DNA of 64,000 nucleotides from Prevotella sp. UBA6447 (GCA_002437115.1 DJOD01000013.1:32234-96233); one strand, 5' to 3'; positions 52,445 through 61,202 are shown, counted from the first letter of the stretch. Notes: a model not told the origin generated them from the letters alone. Program-made: numbers and translations.

Positions 52445-53173
52445 ATGAACATCATCGGACACATCCACTCCATGGAATCGTTTGGCACCGTCGACGGGCC
52501 TGGCATACGCTTCGTGGCCTTCATGCAAGGATGCCCCCTTCGCTGCCAGTTCTGCCATAACCCCGACACCTGGGACCCGCACGGCAAGTGCCAGTATGCG
52601 CTCACGCCACAGCAGCTCCTCGACGAGGTGTTGCGCTACCGAAGTTTCATCCGTAACGGCGGAGTCACCCTCTCTGGCGGCGAGCCTCTGGTGCAGGCAC
52701 CCTTCGCCTCCGCCTTCTTCGCCCTCTGCCAGGCCCAGGGCCTCCACACCGCCCTCGACACCAGCGGTTTCTTCTGCACGCCAACGGCCCTTGAGGTGCT
52801 CAACCACACCGACCTGGCCCTGCTCGACATCAAGACCATGGACCCCGACCTCTATCCGCGGCTCACCGGGCAGCCACAAGCCAACAACCTGCGCTTCCTC
52901 GATGAGCTCGAGCGACGCGGCATCAGGACATGGGTGCGCCATGTCGTCGTGCCCAGCCTCACCGACGACGACCAGTGGCTGCGCCGCCTCGGCGAGCACG
53001 TGGCACGCTACAGCGTGGTGGAAAAGATCGAAATCCTGCCCTACCACACCCTCGGCACCTTCAAGTATCAGCAACTTGGCATCACTTACCCCCTGGAGGT
53101 TGTAAAGCCCCTCAGTGCCGACCGCGCACAGGCCATCCGCCAGATGCTGTCAGCCTACAAGCCCTGCCTGTAA
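52445..53173 (+). CDS. pflA: Pyruvate formate-lyase activating enzyme
   Basis: Radical SAM enzyme that installs the glycyl radical on PflB. The 242-aa product has Cys30, Cys34 and Cys37 in the motif CPLRCQFC, the SFGTVDGPGIR substrate loop before it, and GGVTLSGGEPLVQ. There are no extra ferredoxin cysteines, as expected for PFL activases. It begins 120 bp behind pflB, with the hairpin at 52370-52421 between them, probably giving a lower pflA level. Confidence 0.96.
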   Translation: MNIIGHIHSMESFGTVDGPGIRFVAFMQGCPLRCQFCHNPDTWDPHGKCQYALTPQQLLDEVLRYRSFIRNGGVTLSGGEPLVQAPFASAFFALCQAQGLHTALDTSGFFCTPTALEVLNHTDLALLDIKTMDPDLYPRLTGQPQANNLRFLDELERRGIRTWVRHVVVPSLTDDDQWLRRLGEHVARYSVVEKIEILPYHTLGTFKYQQLGITYPLEVVKPLSADRAQAIRQMLSAYKPCL

Positions 53174-53218
53174 GCGCAAGGAGACAAGAACATCCCAACT
53201 TTTTACTACCGTCAAAAC

Positions 53219-53249
53219 TTGCGCACAACAAAATAAATACATACCTTTG
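53219..53249 (+). promoter_or_regulatory. Promoter of the Rpn-like gene
   Basis: TTG (53219-53221), 20-nt spacer, TACCTTTG (53242-53249). The leader to the ATG at 53291 is about 35 nt and includes GAAAGGAGA. Confidence 0.8.
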
Positions 53250-53290
53250 CAAAGGAACGTCAAAAGGAACAAAAGAAAGGAGACAACAGC

Positions 53291-54322
53291 ATGATACTCA
53301 GCGTAGCCAACCCTATATACGACTCTGTCTTCAAGTTTCTCATGGAGGACAAGCGCATTGCAAAAACCGTGCTCTCAGCTTTGCTCAAGAAAAAAGTGGC
53401 AAGCGTGGAGATGCGGCGACATGAGCATACAAACACCACACGAGATAACCTATCCATGTTTCGCATTGACTTCGCGGCAAAGGTGGAAGAGGCCGACGGA
53501 AGTCAAAGACTCATTCTGATAGAACTACAAAAAACGTGGCTTGAAACCGAAACGCTACGCTTCCGCCAATACCTGGCCGCACAATACAACGCGCAGGAAA
53601 ACATGCAGGAAACCAGCGACCGAAAGAAATACGGGGTACCTATGGTAGCTGTATACCTGCTGGGCCACCGGGTGGGCGACATCGACAAGCCCGTGGTTTA
53701 TGCCAACCACGACATATACGACTATGACGGCGTGAAGGTGGAGAACGGAAAGAAAGACCCATTCATCAACAGCCTCATACACGACAGCATCATCGTGCAA
53801 CTACCACTGTTGCACGGGAAAATAAACAACAGGCTCGACAAGGTGCTCAGCCTATTCGACCAAACACGGAGAGACCCCCAAAACCGACAAGTCATCAATA
53901 TCAACGAGGATGCCTACAACGACGATGACGACATGCTCTACATCGTGCATCGCCTGACGATGGCCGCAGCCAACGCAGAGCTACGACAGGAAATGAATGT
54001 AGAAGACGAATATTTCTCGGCCATAGAAGATCGAGACACGGCTATCATGACCCGCGACAAGATTATTAAAAGCCGCGATAAAATCATTAAAAGCCGCGAT
54101 AAAATCATAGCCGAACGCAATAGCCAACTCGCTGAGAAAGAAGGACAACTCGCCGAGAAAGAAGGACAACTCGCTGAGAAAGAAGGACAACTCGCCGAGA
54201 AAGAAGGACAACTCCGAACCGCCATCACAATGATGTACAAAAACGGACTAAGCATTGAGAACATTGCGTCTGCCATGTCCATCTCGCCAAACGACATCAA
54301 AAAAATACTAAAAAACAAATAA
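53291..54322 (+). CDS. Rpn/PD-(D/E)XK nuclease-family protein with heptad coiled-coil repeats
   Basis: A 343-aa protein of the recombination-promoting nuclease/transposase_31-like group. NPIYDSVFKFLMEDKRIAK is the family N-terminus; FRIDFAAKVEEADG and LILIELQKTW carry the D...ExQ core of a PD-(D/E)XK fold (E-x-Q variant). The region 255-308 is a heptad coiled coil: three RDKIIKS units then four QLAEKEG units, encoded by 21-bp tandem repeats. A short HTH-like C-terminus (SIENIASAMSISPNDIKKIL) follows. The family is linked to DNA breakage and horizontal transfer; its physiological role is unclear. Confidence 0.85.
   Translation: MILSVANPIYDSVFKFLMEDKRIAKTVLSALLKKKVASVEMRRHEHTNTTRDNLSMFRIDFAAKVEEADGSQRLILIELQKTWLETETLRFRQYLAAQYNAQENMQETSDRKKYGVPMVAVYLLGHRVGDIDKPVVYANHDIYDYDGVKVENGKKDPFINSLIHDSIIVQLPLLHGKINNRLDKVLSLFDQTRRDPQNRQVININEDAYNDDDDMLYIVHRLTMAAANAELRQEMNVEDEYFSAIEDRDTAIMTRDKIIKSRDKIIKSRDKIIAERNSQLAEKEGQLAEKEGQLAEKEGQLAEKEGQLRTAITMMYKNGLSIENIASAMSISPNDIKKILKNK
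54053..54208 (+). repeat. 21-bp tandem repeats inside the Rpn-like gene
   Basis: Units coding RDKIIKS occur from 54053 to 54112 (three, last one diverged). Four units coding QLAEKEG run 54125-54208, followed by a partial unit. The Ala codon alternates GCT, GCC, GCT, GCC, which indicates duplication of a 42-bp dimer. All changes keep frame and heptad phase. Confidence 0.9.
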
Positions 54323-54490
54323 GGAGTGGAACAAGTCACCCACACACCACTTTTCTTACATCCTGACCATTTCAAAAGAAAAACGTGCCATTTTTAGGTC
54401 TTCACAATAATAAAGCGAGATTCTTTGCGTTAAAGAAGGTAGAAAGGAACCACAATTTCTCTCATCCAATACGCACCAACATCTCTGCCT

Positions 54491-54616
54491 ATGAAGAATT
54501 TTACCCCTGAAGAAATGAATCCTTCCGCCCATACACTCATGCTCATCCGCCAGATTGCATACACCTATCGGGTGGCGAAACTGACCGGGCAACCTCTAAA
54601 ATACTGCATGAACTGA
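54491..54616 (+). CDS. 41-aa small ORF translationally coupled to rpe
   Basis: Reading from the ATG at 54491 gives 41 residues starting MKNFTPEEMNPSAHTLMLIR and ending LTGQPLKYCMN. The stop overlaps the rpe start as TGATG. The pattern L-x-x-IRQIAYTYR-x-x-K-x-x-G-x-x-x-YC-x-N looks like a conserved small Bacteroidales protein rather than random sequence, but I cannot name it. There is no signal peptide or membrane span. The overlap suggests coupling. Confidence 0.55.
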   Translation: MKNFTPEEMNPSAHTLMLIRQIAYTYRVAKLTGQPLKYCMN

Positions 54617-55266
54617 TGAGCACGATGGTGTCACCTTCCCTCTTGGCGGCTAACTTCGCCGACCTGAAGGGTGAAATAGCGATGATCAACCGCAGCGAGG
54701 CCGACTGGCTACACTGCGACGTGATGGATGGCGTGTTCGTGCCCAACATCTCGTTTGGATTCCCCGTGCTCGAAGCGGTAGGCAAGATTTGCCACAAGCC
54801 TCTCGACGTGCACCTCATGATTGTTCACCCAGAGCGGTATATCACGGCTACAGCAAGAGTTGGCGCCATGATGATGAATGTCCACATTGAAGCCGTGACG
54901 CACCTCAACCGAACACTACACGAAATACACGAGGAGGGCATGAAGGCCGCTGTCACGCTTAACCCGAGCACGCCCGTGTCAATGCTCGAAGACGTGATAG
55001 GCGACGTTGACATGGTGTTGCTGATGAGCGTAAACCCTGGTTTCGGCGGTCAGACGTTCATCGACAACACCTACGCCAAGATTGAGCGCCTTAAGAAGCT
55101 CATCAGCGAGAGCGGGTCGGATGCCCTCATTGAAGTGGACGGGGGTGTCAACGGACTCACAGCGCCGCGATTGGCGCAAGCGGGTGTCAATGTGCTCGTG
55201 AGCGGCAGCTACGTCTTTCGTGCCGACAACCCTGAAGAGCGCATCCGTCAGCTCAAAGCTCTTTGA
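54616..55266 (+). CDS. rpe: Ribulose-phosphate 3-epimerase
   Basis: Interconverts ribulose-5-phosphate and xylulose-5-phosphate in the pentose phosphate pathway. The 216-aa TIM barrel contains SPSLLAANFADL at the N-terminus, HCDVMDGVFVPNISFG (metal-binding His and Asp), DVHLMI, MSVNPGFGGQTFI and IEVDGGVN, all standard. It starts within the stop codon of a 41-aa ORF. The next gene begins 44 bp downstream and may share the transcript. Confidence 0.96.
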   Translation: MSTMVSPSLLAANFADLKGEIAMINRSEADWLHCDVMDGVFVPNISFGFPVLEAVGKICHKPLDVHLMIVHPERYITATARVGAMMMNVHIEAVTHLNRTLHEIHEEGMKAAVTLNPSTPVSMLEDVIGDVDMVLLMSVNPGFGGQTFIDNTYAKIERLKKLISESGSDALIEVDGGVNGLTAPRLAQAGVNVLVSGSYVFRADNPEERIRQLKAL

Positions 55267-55310
55267 CGCTTTCAAATGTTAAGCCACTCATTTTTCCCAA
55301 ACACCATATC

Positions 55311-56339
55311 ATGAAAAAAGCTGCATTGTCATTACTGTTTGCGCTGGTTACGACCCTGGCCATGGCGCAAACTACCTTGAAGAGAGTCTACAACGAAAAT
55401 TCCGACCCCATGGCACAAATAGACAGTGCCTTGGCAGCTGTTAGGGCCGACGGGGCTGGACGTTTAGTCCTATGCCAGGTAGGGGGCAACTGGTGCCCGT
55501 GGTGTTTAAGATTCGCCGACTTCGCTTCGCGCGATGCCGACATCGCCAAGACCTTGACCAACAACTTTGCATACATCCACGTGAACTACAACCCAAGGAA
55601 AGATGGAGACGAACGAGTCCAGGCTCTCATGGAGCGGCTGGGGCAACCCGCACGCTTCGGCTTCCCCGTCTTCGTGGTCCTCGACCAGGGTGGCAACGTG
55701 TTGCACATACAAGATTCGTCGTTTCTGGAGGAGGGCCAGGGGTACAGCAAGGAAAAGACCTTACGATTCCTCAATGCGTGGACAGCCAAGGCTGTTGGCA
55801 AGCACAACGATGTGACACGCGCCATCGACGCACGCCGCTCCGTAAGGCGATACCTTGACCGTCCCGTTGAGCACGACAAGTTGGCCATGCTCGCACAGGC
55901 AGGCATCAAGGCGCCAAGTGGCATGAACAGCCAACCGTGGGCTGTGCGCGTTGTGGAGAGCCGAGAGTGGATCGAAGGCCTCACGGCACTCTACACGAAG
56001 GCCAACCCCAACATGGTGAAGCGCGACCCCAACTTCAAGAACATGTTCCGAAACGCGCCTAACGTCATCTGTGTGGCAACCCCACAAGGCGAGCCGTCGG
56101 TAGACGCAGGCATGCTGGGTGAGAACATCATGCTGGCCGCACAGGCCATGGGACTTGGCACGTGCTGCCTGGGAGGCCCCGTCAGGTTCCTAAACACCAC
56201 AGCCGACTGCAAGCCTTACCTCGACCGCCTGCAGCTGCCTGAGGGCTACGAGATATGCTACATCTTAGCGGTGGGCTACCCCGATGAGAGTCCCGAGGCG
56301 AAACCTCGCGACGAGAGCAAGGTCATGTTCGTAAAATAA
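55311..56339 (+). CDS. Exported thioredoxin-nitroreductase fusion
   Basis: I use the ATG at 55311 (342 aa), which starts the signal peptide MKKAALSLLFALVTTLAMAQ. Residues about 30-160 are a thioredoxin fold with WCPWC (Cys62, Cys65) and a cis-Pro-like GFPVFVVL. Residues about 170-342 are a nitroreductase domain (AIDARRSVRRYLDRPVEHDK, LAQAGIKAPSGMNSQPWAVR, EGYEICYILAVGYP) expected to bind FMN. The two domains are in one frame with no stop, and the export signal places the flavin domain in the periplasm, where nitroreductases are unusual. It lies 44 bp behind rpe and is convergent with a sigma factor gene. Confidence 0.85.
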   Translation: MKKAALSLLFALVTTLAMAQTTLKRVYNENSDPMAQIDSALAAVRADGAGRLVLCQVGGNWCPWCLRFADFASRDADIAKTLTNNFAYIHVNYNPRKDGDERVQALMERLGQPARFGFPVFVVLDQGGNVLHIQDSSFLEEGQGYSKEKTLRFLNAWTAKAVGKHNDVTRAIDARRSVRRYLDRPVEHDKLAMLAQAGIKAPSGMNSQPWAVRVVESREWIEGLTALYTKANPNMVKRDPNFKNMFRNAPNVICVATPQGEPSVDAGMLGENIMLAAQAMGLGTCCLGGPVRFLNTTADCKPYLDRLQLPEGYEICYILAVGYPDESPEAKPRDESKVMFVK

Positions 56340-56361
56340 GGGCGAAAGCCCACACTAATGC

Positions 56362-56391
56362 GAGACATCCCTAAGGGGGGGGGTCTCTTTT
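56362..56391 (+). terminator. Probable terminator with G9 tract
   Basis: GAGAC (56362-56366) and GTCTC (56383-56387) with internal CCC/GGG pairing are followed by TTTT. The nine-G run inside could be a slippage-prone site. It lies between the convergent fusion gene and sigma factor gene. Confidence 0.55.
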
Positions 56392-56478
56392 GCCAAAAAA
56401 GACGTTGGAATTGTAAGAGAGGTGCTCATGCGCCACCCCAAAGGGCACATACTGCCAACCTGGCACCGCTTGCACGTG

Positions 56479-57075
56479 TCAAGCCAGCTGCAACTGCATG
56501 TCATAGTCGCGAGCCATGCGGCGCATGTTGATGAGCGCGTAGCGCATGCGACCCAAAGCCGTGTTGATGCTCACGTTGGTGGTGTCAGCTATCTCCTTGA
56601 ACGACAACTGCTGGTAGAAACGCATGTAAACCACCTCACGCTGGCTCGCCGGCAGATGGTTCATCATCCTACGCACGTCGGTCAGCACCTGGTCGTTGAA
56701 CAATTGCTCCTCGACATTGGCCACCAGCACACTGTCCTCTCCGAGGTTTGACAGGTCGTTGTCCTCGGTGGGCTCCACGATGTGCTCCGCGCGCTGGTCG
56801 CGATACCAGTCCATGATGACGTTGTGGGCGATGCGCATACACCAGGCACCAAACTTGCCAGTAGGAGCATACTTTCCATGCTGCAACTTCACGATGACCT
56901 TGACAAACGTCTCTTGGAAGATGTCGTTGGCCAAGTCGTTGTCGCGCACGACAAACATGATATAAGCGAAGATTTTCGATTGGTTGCGTGTCAACAGTTC
57001 ATCGAAAGCATCGTTGTTACCATCCACGTAGCATAATGCCAACTCTTCGTCGGTCATATCTGCGAGATTCTTCAT
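56479..57075 (-). CDS. ECF-type RNA polymerase sigma factor
   Basis: A 198-aa sigma-70 family regulator. Region 2 is seen in ELLTRNQSKIFAYIMFVV and NDIFQETFVKVIVKL with GKFGAWCMRIAHNVIMDWYR; region 4 in HLPASQREVVYMRFYQQLSF, KEIADTTNVSINTALGRMRY. A long acidic linker (VEPTEDNDLSNLGEDSVLV) joins them. No anti-sigma gene is adjacent, so it may be controlled through its own strong promoter at 57166-57197 or by an unlinked partner. Confidence 0.93.
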   Translation of the reverse strand: MKNLADMTDEELALCYVDGNNDAFDELLTRNQSKIFAYIMFVVRDNDLANDIFQETFVKVIVKLQHGKYAPTGKFGAWCMRIAHNVIMDWYRDQRAEHIVEPTEDNDLSNLGEDSVLVANVEEQLFNDQVLTDVRRMMNHLPASQREVVYMRFYQQLSFKEIADTTNVSINTALGRMRYALINMRRMARDYDMQLQLA

Positions 57076-57165
57076 TTCTTTGTTAATGTTTAGTTATGAA
57101 GTAGATGTGTGTCGATAGGCCATCGATTTAAAAATGGTTACTGTTGTGTGAAGGGGTTTCGATTG

Positions 57166-57197
57166 CAAATTTATCGTTTTATTTCCTTATATCCAAA
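57166..57197 (-). promoter_or_regulatory. Promoter of the sigma factor gene
   Basis: Minus strand: TTTG (57194-57197), 20-nt spacer, TAAATTTG (57166-57173). Leader about 85 nt. Confidence 0.8.
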
Positions 57198-57278
57198 TTT
57201 TTCACGACATAAGTTAACGTATTCAAATAACTTGTACGCATTAGAGACGTAATTTTGCGAAAAGAAAGCTTGCCATGC

Positions 57279-57309
57279 TTTGAGATGAAGCGTCTTCTGT
57301 GTACATTTG
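57279..57309 (+). promoter_or_regulatory. Promoter of the DUF3810-like gene
   Basis: TTTG (57279-57282), 19-nt spacer, TACATTTG (57302-57309). The ATG at 57329 follows after a leader of about a dozen bases. Confidence 0.75.
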
Positions 57310-57328
57310 TCTCAAAAACCACACTGCC

Positions 57329-58474
57329 ATGAATTTCCAACTTCGGAAAAACGCGCTCACCAAAGGCCTACGCCCTCGACACATCGTCCTACTCTGCTTG
57401 TTGCTCGCCGCTACCCTCTTCAGGTTGTCGCCCTCTTTGGGCGGCACCTACACAGCTTACGTCTACCCTGCCTTGGCGCATCTGGTGGCTCCCGTCACAG
57501 GAGCCATCCCGTTGGCCGTGGGCGATATTTTCATCGCCCTCAGCATTGCATGGGTGGTGGGCTATCCGCCCTTCGCCGTGCTTATTAGGAAGAAACCGCT
57601 CCGCCCTACCCTATTGCGCGTAGCCGAATACCTGCTATGGCTGTACGTGTGGTTTTACGCCGCATGGGGAATCAACTACGCCCAGCCCGACATCTTCCAC
57701 CGTCTCCACATGCCACGTGCTGAGGTGCGCGCCGACGCGTTCCAAGCCTTTGCCGAACGCTATGCCGACAGTCTCAACGCCAGCTACTGCCCCATCGTCC
57801 GCAAGCCCGAAGAGCGAGCCATGCGACAAATGGCCATTCAGGGCTACAGCCACCTGCGCAGCATGGGTGTCAACCAGCCTTTCGCCCCGGGGGCACGCGC
57901 CAAGACCATGCTTTTCTCAAGGCTCAGCAGCATGGCAGGCATCACGGGCAGCATGGGGCCGTTCTTCTGCGAGTTCACTATCAACGCTGATGTGCGGCCG
58001 CACGACTACCCTGCCACCTACGCCCATGAGTATGCCCACCTGCTCGGCATAGCAAACGAGGGCGAAGCCAACTTCTACAGCTATCTCGTATGCACGTCGG
58101 CCACAAGCCGCGCGGTGCGCTTCAGCGGCTACTACCTCATTTTTTTCCACGTGCTCCAGGGAGTGCGCAACATCTTGGGTCATAAGGCCTACGAGGCTTA
58201 CCTCCACCGCCTGCGCCCTGAGGTCATCCGCTTGGCCAAAGCCGACAGGCGTTATTGGCAGTCGCTACGCTGCCCCATCATCGACAAGGCGCAGACCTTC
58301 CTCTACGACCTCTACCTGCGTGGCAACCACGTGGAGGGAGGCACCCGCAGCTATTCCACCGTCATCGCCATCATCATGAGTTGGGAGGAGAAAAACAACA
58401 CAGACCACCAACGTATTAACGGCAACAGTGACAATAGGAGACAACCTTTCACCGAAAAGCAAAAAAGGCTTTAA
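57329..58474 (+). CDS. DUF3810-type membrane metallopeptidase-like protein
   Basis: The ATG at 57329 gives 381 aa; an upstream GTG at 57299 overlaps the promoter. Three hydrophobic segments lie in the first 115 residues (IVLLCLLLAATLF; VGDIFIALSIAWVVGYPPF; YLLWLYVWFYAAWGI). A soluble domain contains YAHEYAHLLG (His233, Glu234, His237) and NEGEANFYSYL with Glu244/Glu246, a gluzincin-type zinc motif. This matches the family labelled DUF3810. The last ~30 residues are hydrophilic and probably disordered. Substrate and role are unknown. Confidence 0.85.
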   Translation: MNFQLRKNALTKGLRPRHIVLLCLLLAATLFRLSPSLGGTYTAYVYPALAHLVAPVTGAIPLAVGDIFIALSIAWVVGYPPFAVLIRKKPLRPTLLRVAEYLLWLYVWFYAAWGINYAQPDIFHRLHMPRAEVRADAFQAFAERYADSLNASYCPIVRKPEERAMRQMAIQGYSHLRSMGVNQPFAPGARAKTMLFSRLSSMAGITGSMGPFFCEFTINADVRPHDYPATYAHEYAHLLGIANEGEANFYSYLVCTSATSRAVRFSGYYLIFFHVLQGVRNILGHKAYEAYLHRLRPEVIRLAKADRRYWQSLRCPIIDKAQTFLYDLYLRGNHVEGGTRSYSTVIAIIMSWEEKNNTDHQRINGNSDNRRQPFTEKQKRL

Positions 58475-58552
58475 AAGCTTACACACAACGCGGAGCCGTT
58501 GTCTGCTGTTATCTAAGTTGTCGTCAGAAGAGAAAACTTAAATACGGAAAAA

Positions 58553-58649
58553 TTCGGATTTAGGCAAGACGCGCACAGCATGGCCGCGTGCGCAGGCAGA
58601 AGCCCTAACAAATAGCATTGCCAAGGCTACTTGTCTTGCCAAATCCGAA
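58553..58649. repeat. Long inverted repeat between convergent genes
   Basis: TTCGGATTTAGGCAAGAC (58553-58570) pairs with GTCTTGCCAAATCCGAA (58633-58649); the only defect is one bulged A. The 62-nt loop contains a second stem GCGCAC/GTGCGC. There is no T-run. It could be a bidirectional terminator or a small non-autonomous element. Confidence 0.65.
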
Positions 58650-58736
58650 AGTTGAGTTATAAAAACTCTAAGATGGATAGATATACTGTGATTCTAACGA
58701 ACTATAAAAGGAATCAAATACATGTTATACGACAAG

Positions 58737-61202
58737 CTATTTCATGATAACCTTTATGCGCTTGCCACCAATCACATTAACACCCCGCTGCAATTTGTCG
58801 TGCCTGATGCCTTGCAAGTCGTAGATGCGCATTTCCGTAGCCGATGGAGAGGTTTCCACCACCTTGACAGCCGTAGTCTCGCCATCAGCGTGGTGAACGG
58901 CTGCAGAACTGATGCTCATAGCCTTGGTCTCCGTGACATCTGTTGCCTTAAACCAGCAGCGGAAAGCTGCGGAACTGATGGGCTTCTCAGCTGTGGCACG
59001 CCAAAACTTGCCGTCCATTAGGAAGTATTTGTTGGCCGTGACATCACTCTTCAACGTGAACTTGTCCATTTCGCCGATCATCGACACGACAGACGGCGTT
59101 CCGTCAATGGTCACAGACTTGCTTTCAGCTACTTTAGACGCGCTAAGCTTGCACCCTTCAAAATCATAAACTCCCGACGCAGCCACTACCGTCGGCTTGA
59201 TCATATAAGGTGTTCCCTTCTCGATATGGTCGGCGGGCTTGAAGTCAAACGTAATCTTGTGGTCCTGCGCATCATAGGTAACATTGTCGAGGATCTCAAG
59301 TTTCACGTCTTCGCCGAAACATTTCTTCAGTGTGGCACTGTCCACATCAAACGGCAGGCATACCGTGTTCCATTCATTCTCATGGAACGTGCGCGTCAGA
59401 GTGACGTAGACAGAGTCCGTCTCACCCTGTATTACAGACTCATTGTCACTGCCTTTCTCGTCAAGATACACAATCCTCACGCCTCCGCTGGCAAACGGTA
59501 TGGCATCTCTGTAGAAATAAGAATCCCGGTTGCTCGTGTAGCTTCCCCAAACGTTGCTGCCATAAATGGTGCTGGCTATCGCGTTGAGTTCTTTGATTCC
59601 CTCATCATTCTTAAACTTGCTCTCTTCCCATACCTGCGCCTTGGGATAAGTCGTGCTCTTGTTGTCCTCGCTAAGATAGAACACGGTGTTTTTCTCATCC
59701 GATGCTGTCTTGTCCGGATAATTGCACAGGGCATCCACAAAGACATTGCTTCCGCTCACCTGGCAATCCACTTTTGAGTGGCACAAGCTGTTTACCACAC
59801 TGCAAGCGTTGGTCTCTGAAGCACCCGAGCCAAGTCCGCAGACAGCAAGTCCGGCAGCATAAAGCTTGGCATTATCCGTAAGTGTCACGTTGCCGACCTC
59901 TATGTCTCCATAATTCGCGCAGTTGTCTACAGAAGTGCATGTGCCTATGCCTCCTACATAAATGTCCGAACTCTGTCCGCCAGTCTTGCTGACGGTAATA
60001 TTGCCGAAATTGGCCGACTTCTCGCATCTTGTCAGATAGCCCGACAATCCCCCGGCATACACCTGGCTTGCCACTGGCATCAAGTCCATGTTCATGAAAT
60101 TGGCGCAACCCTCTATCTCGGCATAACAGTTATTGTCGGCAGACTCCGGACGCGTGAAGCGGCCCAATATGCCTCCGGCAAACACCATGTTAGCCTTGTT
60201 CTCCAGATCGTCATCTCCCATGCTGCAAATGCTTCCGTGTGTCGTGCAACCCTTGACAACAGGATTGTTCTTCGCGTTCATGTAGTCCTCATCTGCTTCT
60301 ATGCGGCCGAATATGCCTCCGAGTTTCGATTTTGTCTCACTATTTGTGGAGTAGACAAAAATGTGTCCGTTGAAAGAGCAATTGTCTGCCACTGGCTTGC
60401 TGTCATCAAACCCGTAGTCGCTCGTCAGACTCAGATAGCCAACAAGACCGCCTACATCATTCTGCTTGTAGTCAGGCTGATTGTCTCCATTGCCCGTATA
60501 GCAGATAGCGGCATTCTCCACATGACAGTTCTCTATCCTCGTGTCGGTGGCATTGCCGACAAGAGCACCGACATGACGCACACCAGTAGTAGAGATATAG
60601 TACACGTCGTAGAGGCAGTCCTTGAGCGTGAGGTTCTTGATCTCTGCCCCCATCGTGGTGTCGAAGAAACCAACATAATTGTCCCTCTGACTGTCCACGC
60701 CCTTGAAATACACACCACTAATGCTGTGTCCGCCGCCGTCGTAATGTCCCTTAAACTCGTAGTTACTGTTAGCACCCTCAAAAAATCCGCACTGACCTAT
60801 AGGATTCCATGCCTTCAGGCTGCTCAGATGGTTATTATTGGAATCATTTACGATGATTTTTCCATTGTTGTCCACAAGTCCGTCTGTCAACACTTGGTCG
60901 TTGAGCACGATATCGGCAGTCTGCTTGAAATAGACACCATTAAAACCTTTATGATTCCAATAGCTGTAAGACACAAGATAAGCAAGGTCTGCCAGCTGCT
61001 GTGCATTCGTGATAAGATATGGGTCGTCTTCCGTTCCCTTGCCGCCGCCAAATTTTCCGTCTGGAGTCTTTGTCGGAACAGACCAGTCGTCGGCTGCCAT
61101 GGCTGGTGCGGAATAAAACGCCATAGCCATAAGCAGCAAGACAGCGGCGAAAATGTTTTTCCTGATTGGCATCAAGATAGCCATTGAATCTGTTAGTTTC
61201 AT
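58737..61202 (-). CDS. Large secreted beta-helix-like repeat protein with C-terminal tail
   Basis: An 821-aa exported protein; an internal ATG at 61172 starts the signal peptide MPIRKNIFAAVLLLMAMAFY more directly. The mature N-terminus (GTEDDPYLITNAQQLADLAY) and motifs such as HYDGGGHSISGVYF, IKNLTLKDCLYDV, HVGALVGNATDTRIENCHVE and GGIFGRIEADEDYM are typical of GLUG-containing right-handed beta-helix surface proteins. The end has VYVTLTRTFHENEWNTVCLP and a tail EMRIYDLQGIRHDKLQRGVN before GGKRIKVIMK, a Prevotella-type tail. It lies 41 bp behind a 63-aa peptide gene. A binding or adhesive role is inferred. Confidence 0.8.
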   Translation of the reverse strand: MKLTDSMAILMPIRKNIFAAVLLLMAMAFYSAPAMAADDWSVPTKTPDGKFGGGKGTEDDPYLITNAQQLADLAYLVSYSYWNHKGFNGVYFKQTADIVLNDQVLTDGLVDNNGKIIVNDSNNNHLSSLKAWNPIGQCGFFEGANSNYEFKGHYDGGGHSISGVYFKGVDSQRDNYVGFFDTTMGAEIKNLTLKDCLYDVYYISTTGVRHVGALVGNATDTRIENCHVENAAICYTGNGDNQPDYKQNDVGGLVGYLSLTSDYGFDDSKPVADNCSFNGHIFVYSTNSETKSKLGGIFGRIEADEDYMNAKNNPVVKGCTTHGSICSMGDDDLENKANMVFAGGILGRFTRPESADNNCYAEIEGCANFMNMDLMPVASQVYAGGLSGYLTRCEKSANFGNITVSKTGGQSSDIYVGGIGTCTSVDNCANYGDIEVGNVTLTDNAKLYAAGLAVCGLGSGASETNACSVVNSLCHSKVDCQVSGSNVFVDALCNYPDKTASDEKNTVFYLSEDNKSTTYPKAQVWEESKFKNDEGIKELNAIASTIYGSNVWGSYTSNRDSYFYRDAIPFASGGVRIVYLDEKGSDNESVIQGETDSVYVTLTRTFHENEWNTVCLPFDVDSATLKKCFGEDVKLEILDNVTYDAQDHKITFDFKPADHIEKGTPYMIKPTVVAASGVYDFEGCKLSASKVAESKSVTIDGTPSVVSMIGEMDKFTLKSDVTANKYFLMDGKFWRATAEKPISSAAFRCWFKATDVTETKAMSISSAAVHHADGETTAVKVVETSPSATEMRIYDLQGIRHDKLQRGVNVIGGKRIKVIMK

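Noticed and set aside
54053..54208. Possible CRISPR or iteron array
   Set aside because: The 21-bp units are contiguous, in frame and encode heptads of the Rpn-like protein.
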